From: Diphasiastrum complanatum
Taxonomy: Eukaryota > Streptophyta > Lycopodiopsida > Lycopodiales > Lycopodiaceae
Length of the DNA: 64,000 nucleotides
Direction of reading: 5' to 3'
Assembly: GCA_029204225.1 (NCBI GenBank)
Contig: CM055096.1
Location: 75,181,521 to 75,245,520 of the forward strand
Made by a program: the position numbers and the translations under genes. The stretch's first letter is position 1; every line of letters starts with the position of its first letter. Under the pieces are notes generated by a model. It did no database searches. It was not told the DNA's origin and saw only the letters and a list, made by a program, of their open reading frames with translations. Shown piece by piece: positions 61,021 through 64,000 of this stretch.

Positions 61021-62649
61021 TGTTTGATGGTACCTTTCGAATCGCCTTTTTCGAACCGTGTTTGAATCGAGTTTGAATCGGGAAAGAATAGACTTCTCCA
61101 GGTTCGAATCGGCGAATCGGTTTTAGGGTTTTTTTTTTAAAGCATTAATGCCACAGCATACATATTACATATTACATGTGTCATATTCCAATGTACCATC
61201 ACATGTGCATGGTTAGTTAGTGGTAAATTAACAATGTTCAATGATTTGAATTTCACGAAAATGCCAATGTATACGATGTGGATTGTTGTGTAACTTTTAC
61301 CTATTAACAAGTAATAGATTATAGTACTAAGTTCTAACTTCTAATAGCTTACAAGTAACAATACTAAGTTAAAAGTACTAACTTCTAAATATTAACTCTT
61401 GAGTTACAACTTACCGTAGTCTGTGAGTACAAATCCCATTCGACATTCAACATTGATAATTGAAACATCCCACATTTGAACATTACCAAAATGTAAATTT
61501 GTTACCTGAGTCTTGAATCATATACGTAGTTTTAACTCATCCATAAATGCCAACTGGTAATAATGTTGTACACATGATAACAAATTACTATCTGCTAGTA
61601 ACTAGTCTCAAGTTTATAATCTCAAAACTTCAAAATTCAAAGTCAACTCCTAATTTCTATAAACTAACCAAAATACTAAATGGAAATGGGCCAGTCTCCT
61701 GAGTCCCCCTAAGGTAGACTAAAACCTAACGTAGCCTCCTCCTAGTCACCCACGGAAGCTATGACCTCCTCGCACGTGCAAGCTCAGGAGCAGCATCCTT
61801 GTCAATGCTATCAGCATCATCAGATGGATCACTCTCATCCTCTAAGGAATCCTCGCTGTCGGCTTCATCTTCCAAGGTCTCTGTGTCGTCTTCGTCTTCT
61901 ACTGGCTCCTCGTCCTCGAGGGCTCGAGAACTGGAAGCCACTCCCCCTGTCCTGCGATGTGCAGCAGCCCGAGTGGTAGGTCCTGCACGCAGGGATTGGC
62001 AAAGGGTTACAATAATCACAAGTTTCAATTCTAAAGCTAGAATTTAGAACATGGGATGAAGCTCAAAGTTCAAACTTCCAACTTGCAAGGGCCCAAGCCT
62101 CAAGGTTCAAGGGCTAATTCAAATTTCAAAGCTTGAAATTGGAACTTGAAATTCAACTGCAAACTGCATGGCGTCATCATGGAGTAGTGCATACACGTCC
62201 TCCACCTCCTGTGACCTTGGTGGTAGGTCTGGAGCCTTCGTCACATCAATTTCATCTGGATTTACCTGCAATATGTAGAACAACACATTTAGAATGTCAC
62301 TAAAACTTCAAATTTCAATGTTCAAACACAATTGCAACTATCAAATTACAATTTACCTGCATAGGCTCCCTCGTCCCCTTCAGCTTCTTCAAAAGCCGCT
62401 AATTGGCGTGCACATACACCAACCTATCTAATTGTGCAACATTGAGCCTATTCCTCCACTTCATATGAATCAGAGAGAACAAACTCCAATTCCTCTCACA
62501 TGCAACCATTGTGCAATCTTGTGAGAGAATGCATATGGCGAGCTTCTGTAATCGAGGACAATCACTCCCATACTTGTCCCACCATGAAACAGGGCGCAAT
62601 TGTCCTTCTCTGAGCCGCGCTCCTGGACACCCAAACTCGAGCCTCACGC
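61020..62649 (-). mobile_element. hAT transposon: transposase C-terminus and subterminal repeats
   Basis: The minus-strand exon 62649-62357 encodes the hAT dimerisation domain: SWWDKYGSDCPRLQKLAICI, LSQDCTMVACERNWSLFSLI and HMKWRNRL, then RLVYVHAN. One in-frame TAG follows at about 62396. The exon ends at a GT donor. A second exon-like piece starts at 62265 (VNPDEIDVTKAPDLPPRSQE), and a third at about 61985 encodes an acidic tail (LEDEADSEDSLEDESDPSDD) ending at TAG 61759. Between 61039 and 61119 the hexamer GAATCG occurs five times, typical of hAT subterminal repeats, so the element's 3' end is near 61020. The N-terminal BED finger and catalytic core are missing; the element abuts LINE sequence at about 62696. 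Confidence 0.85.
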
Positions 62650-62695
62650 CTGCACAGTGCACACGTGGGTTGTGACAATGCACATTGAAGATCAT

Positions 62696-63240
62696 TCATG
62701 AGAGACCTCGAATTTAAATTGTCAATCCATGCCGTAGACTTACTTTCACCTATCCTTGCTACTTTGCTAAATCGTGCCTTTGTCTCTGGCTTTCCTTCCA
62801 CTTGGTTAACTAATATCATCCACCCCATCCACAAAAATGATGATCCCATGAATTCTAGTAACTACCGTACTATCATGATCAAGCATGTTATTGTGAAACT
62901 GTATGGCACTATTCTTAAGTCGACAATCAGTTCTAAGGCTGAGATCAAGTGACTACAAGCTCTAGGACAGGCTAGTAAAGCAACTCATAAAGTGACATCA
63001 TCGCAAGAACTATGTCAGTGGAGAAGCCAAGGTAATGTAATCTCTGGATGAGAAGGGAAAGTGGGACAAAATCAAAGGCTTTCCTGAAGTCAACAAAACA
63101 ACAATAAACCCTTTGTCTCTTATGTCTGGCTTCCTCAATGATTGCTTGAAGAGTGAAGACATGGTCAATGGTGTATAGCATGTAGTCTTGGGGATATTAT
63201 GATTACTATCCTACTTTATGCAGATGATGTGGCTCAAGTC
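62696..63240. mobile_element. LINE reverse transcriptase, broken by an internal inversion
   Basis: Plus strand 62696-62950 encodes the RT finger region (LSPILATLLNRAFVSGFPST, IHPIHKNDDPMNSSNYRTI). Then 63181-62972 encodes, on the minus strand, the next RT part (TIDHVFTLQAIIEEARHKRQ, RVYCCFVDFRKAFD) with motif A. Then the plus strand resumes with motif C, LLYADDVAQVS, with YADD at 63217-63228. Read as protein, the three pieces follow the normal order but the middle one is flipped, and the sequence between motifs A and C is lost. It is probably the second half of the LINE whose endonuclease lies at 59.9-61.0 kb. Confidence 0.8.
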
Positions 63241-63245
63241 TCCAC

Positions 63246-64000
63246 TGTTGGATTATTCTACTATTGGAGTGATTCAGCCGAATAATCGATCTTTACTCTT
63301 TATCCTTTCATTATCCAGTTCTGCAATTTTATTTGTGTTTTTATAGCAGCTTCTATTCAGAAGAGATGTTCGACTAAAGGTCTCTCAGACAAAACACCAT
63401 ATGAAGTTTGGACAGGCTCCAAACCATCATTATCGAACTTACGAGTTTTTGGATGTACCGCTTATGCGCAAATACCACAAGATCTCAGGAAGAAGCTCGA
63501 CTTCCAAAGTATCAAATCTATTTTCATCAGCTACACTACTTCAGATAAAGCTTATAAGTTGTATGATCATGTCGAGTCGAAGATATTAACCAGCCGGGAG
63601 ATCGTCTTCATCGAAGATCAGTTTATCGACCTCAAAGGCAAGGGCAAAGCTCATATAGCCGAACTATCGGACTCTCCCGAATTATCAAACTTTTCAGTTC
63701 CCAACGTATTGAAGGTCCTAGCTCGTCTACTCTAGACGAACAGCTTATTAACAACGAATCCGAAGAAGATGATGTTGCACCTCAACAACTACAGCATGAT
63801 GAAATTAATCAACTTCGTTCATTTCCCCGAAGATCGACAAGAGAATGCAGACCACCTATAAGGTATATCGACGAGTCTGCAGCTTACCTTGTTCAAGAGC
63901 CGACTACTGTCGAAGAGGCACTCAGTCAACCCGATTCCGATCTCTGAAAAGAAGCTATGGATAAAGAGTATTCATCTCTTATCAAGAACCAGACTCGGAC
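63246..64000 (+). mobile_element. Ty1/copia retrotransposon I: LTR tip, late integrase, reverse transcriptase start
   Basis: Starts with an LTR-like tip, TGTTGGATTATTCT at 63246, matching the H terminus at 39701. By about 63370 it is already in late integrase (SDKTPYEVWTGSKPSLSNLR, then VFGCTAYAQIPQDLRKKLDF). It continues through SIFISYTTSDKAYKLYDHVE, SREIVFIEDQF, a linker (PRRSTRECRPPIRYIDE) and the reverse transcriptase start (EEALSQPDSDL, SLIKNQTRT) to the window edge. The residues are close to element H (KTPYEVWTRLKPSLKHI), so same family. The LTR is joined to integrase by a deletion, and several frameshifts are present. Confidence 0.85.

Noticed and set aside
61120-61140. TTAGGGTTT followed by T run as an interstitial telomere repeat or telo-box
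   Set aside because: Single unit within the hAT terminal region with no gene next to it.

Overview
The window is nuclear DNA of a land plant with a large, repeat-rich genome. The evidence is a spliced cytosolic ribosomal protein gene of plant type, a telo-box just upstream of it, short GT-AG introns, and many copies of Ty1/copia retrotransposons primed by initiator tRNA-Met. The density of old, nested, broken elements and the kinds of non-copia elements present would suit a gymnosperm or fern, but the sequence alone does not settle the lineage.

Only two cellular genes are recognised. One is a complete five-exon gene for ribosomal protein eL30 (RPL30, + strand, 33256-35641, 111 aa, all splice sites canonical). 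The other is the 3' end (two exons, - strand, 58373-58904) of an MnmA/TRMU-type tRNA 2-thiouridylase. Its upstream exons are not seen in the window; they may lie beyond a transposon-filled intron, or be lost.

Nearly everything else is mobile DNA. Left arm (1-32 kb): an AT-rich empty stretch, a bacterial-style DNA methyltransferase relic (2.2-2.7 kb), a compound microsatellite and a tRNA-derived SINE (3.9-4.2 kb), a minus-strand copia (4.6-6.5), a degenerate gag/protease relic (6.7-9.0), two interleaved copia elements (9.3-13.5), another minus copia (13.5-16.9), an 0.8-kb tandem duplication (17.7-19.2), a minus copia with internal tandem repeats (19.7-23.0), a gag-only LTR element with a tRNA-Asp-type primer site (23.0-25.2), a plus copia (25.2-27.8), small copia and Ty3 pieces (27.8-28.4), and a deletion-derivative copia with an LTR (28.5-31.4).

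Right arm (36-64 kb): GC-rich and palindromic repeats (36.3-36.9), a degenerate plus copia cut by a minus copia (38.2-41.9), a structured hairpin spacer (42.2), a minus copia with an internal deletion (42.7-43.8), the best preserved plus copia with a complete LTR (44.3-48.1) butted against a minus copia (48.1-51.1), non-coding LTR-like repeats (51-55.7), the MnmA exons, a LINE broken by a hAT transposon and by an internal inversion (59.3-63.2), and a copia running off the right edge.

Three copia pieces (25.2-27.8 +, 28.7-31.4 -, 48.1-51.1 -) belong to one family. A second family has gag pieces at 5.5-6.0, 17.1 and 21.8 kb. A third has related gag starts at 12.86 and 45.64 kb. No CRISPR array, rRNA gene or intact tRNA gene was seen.
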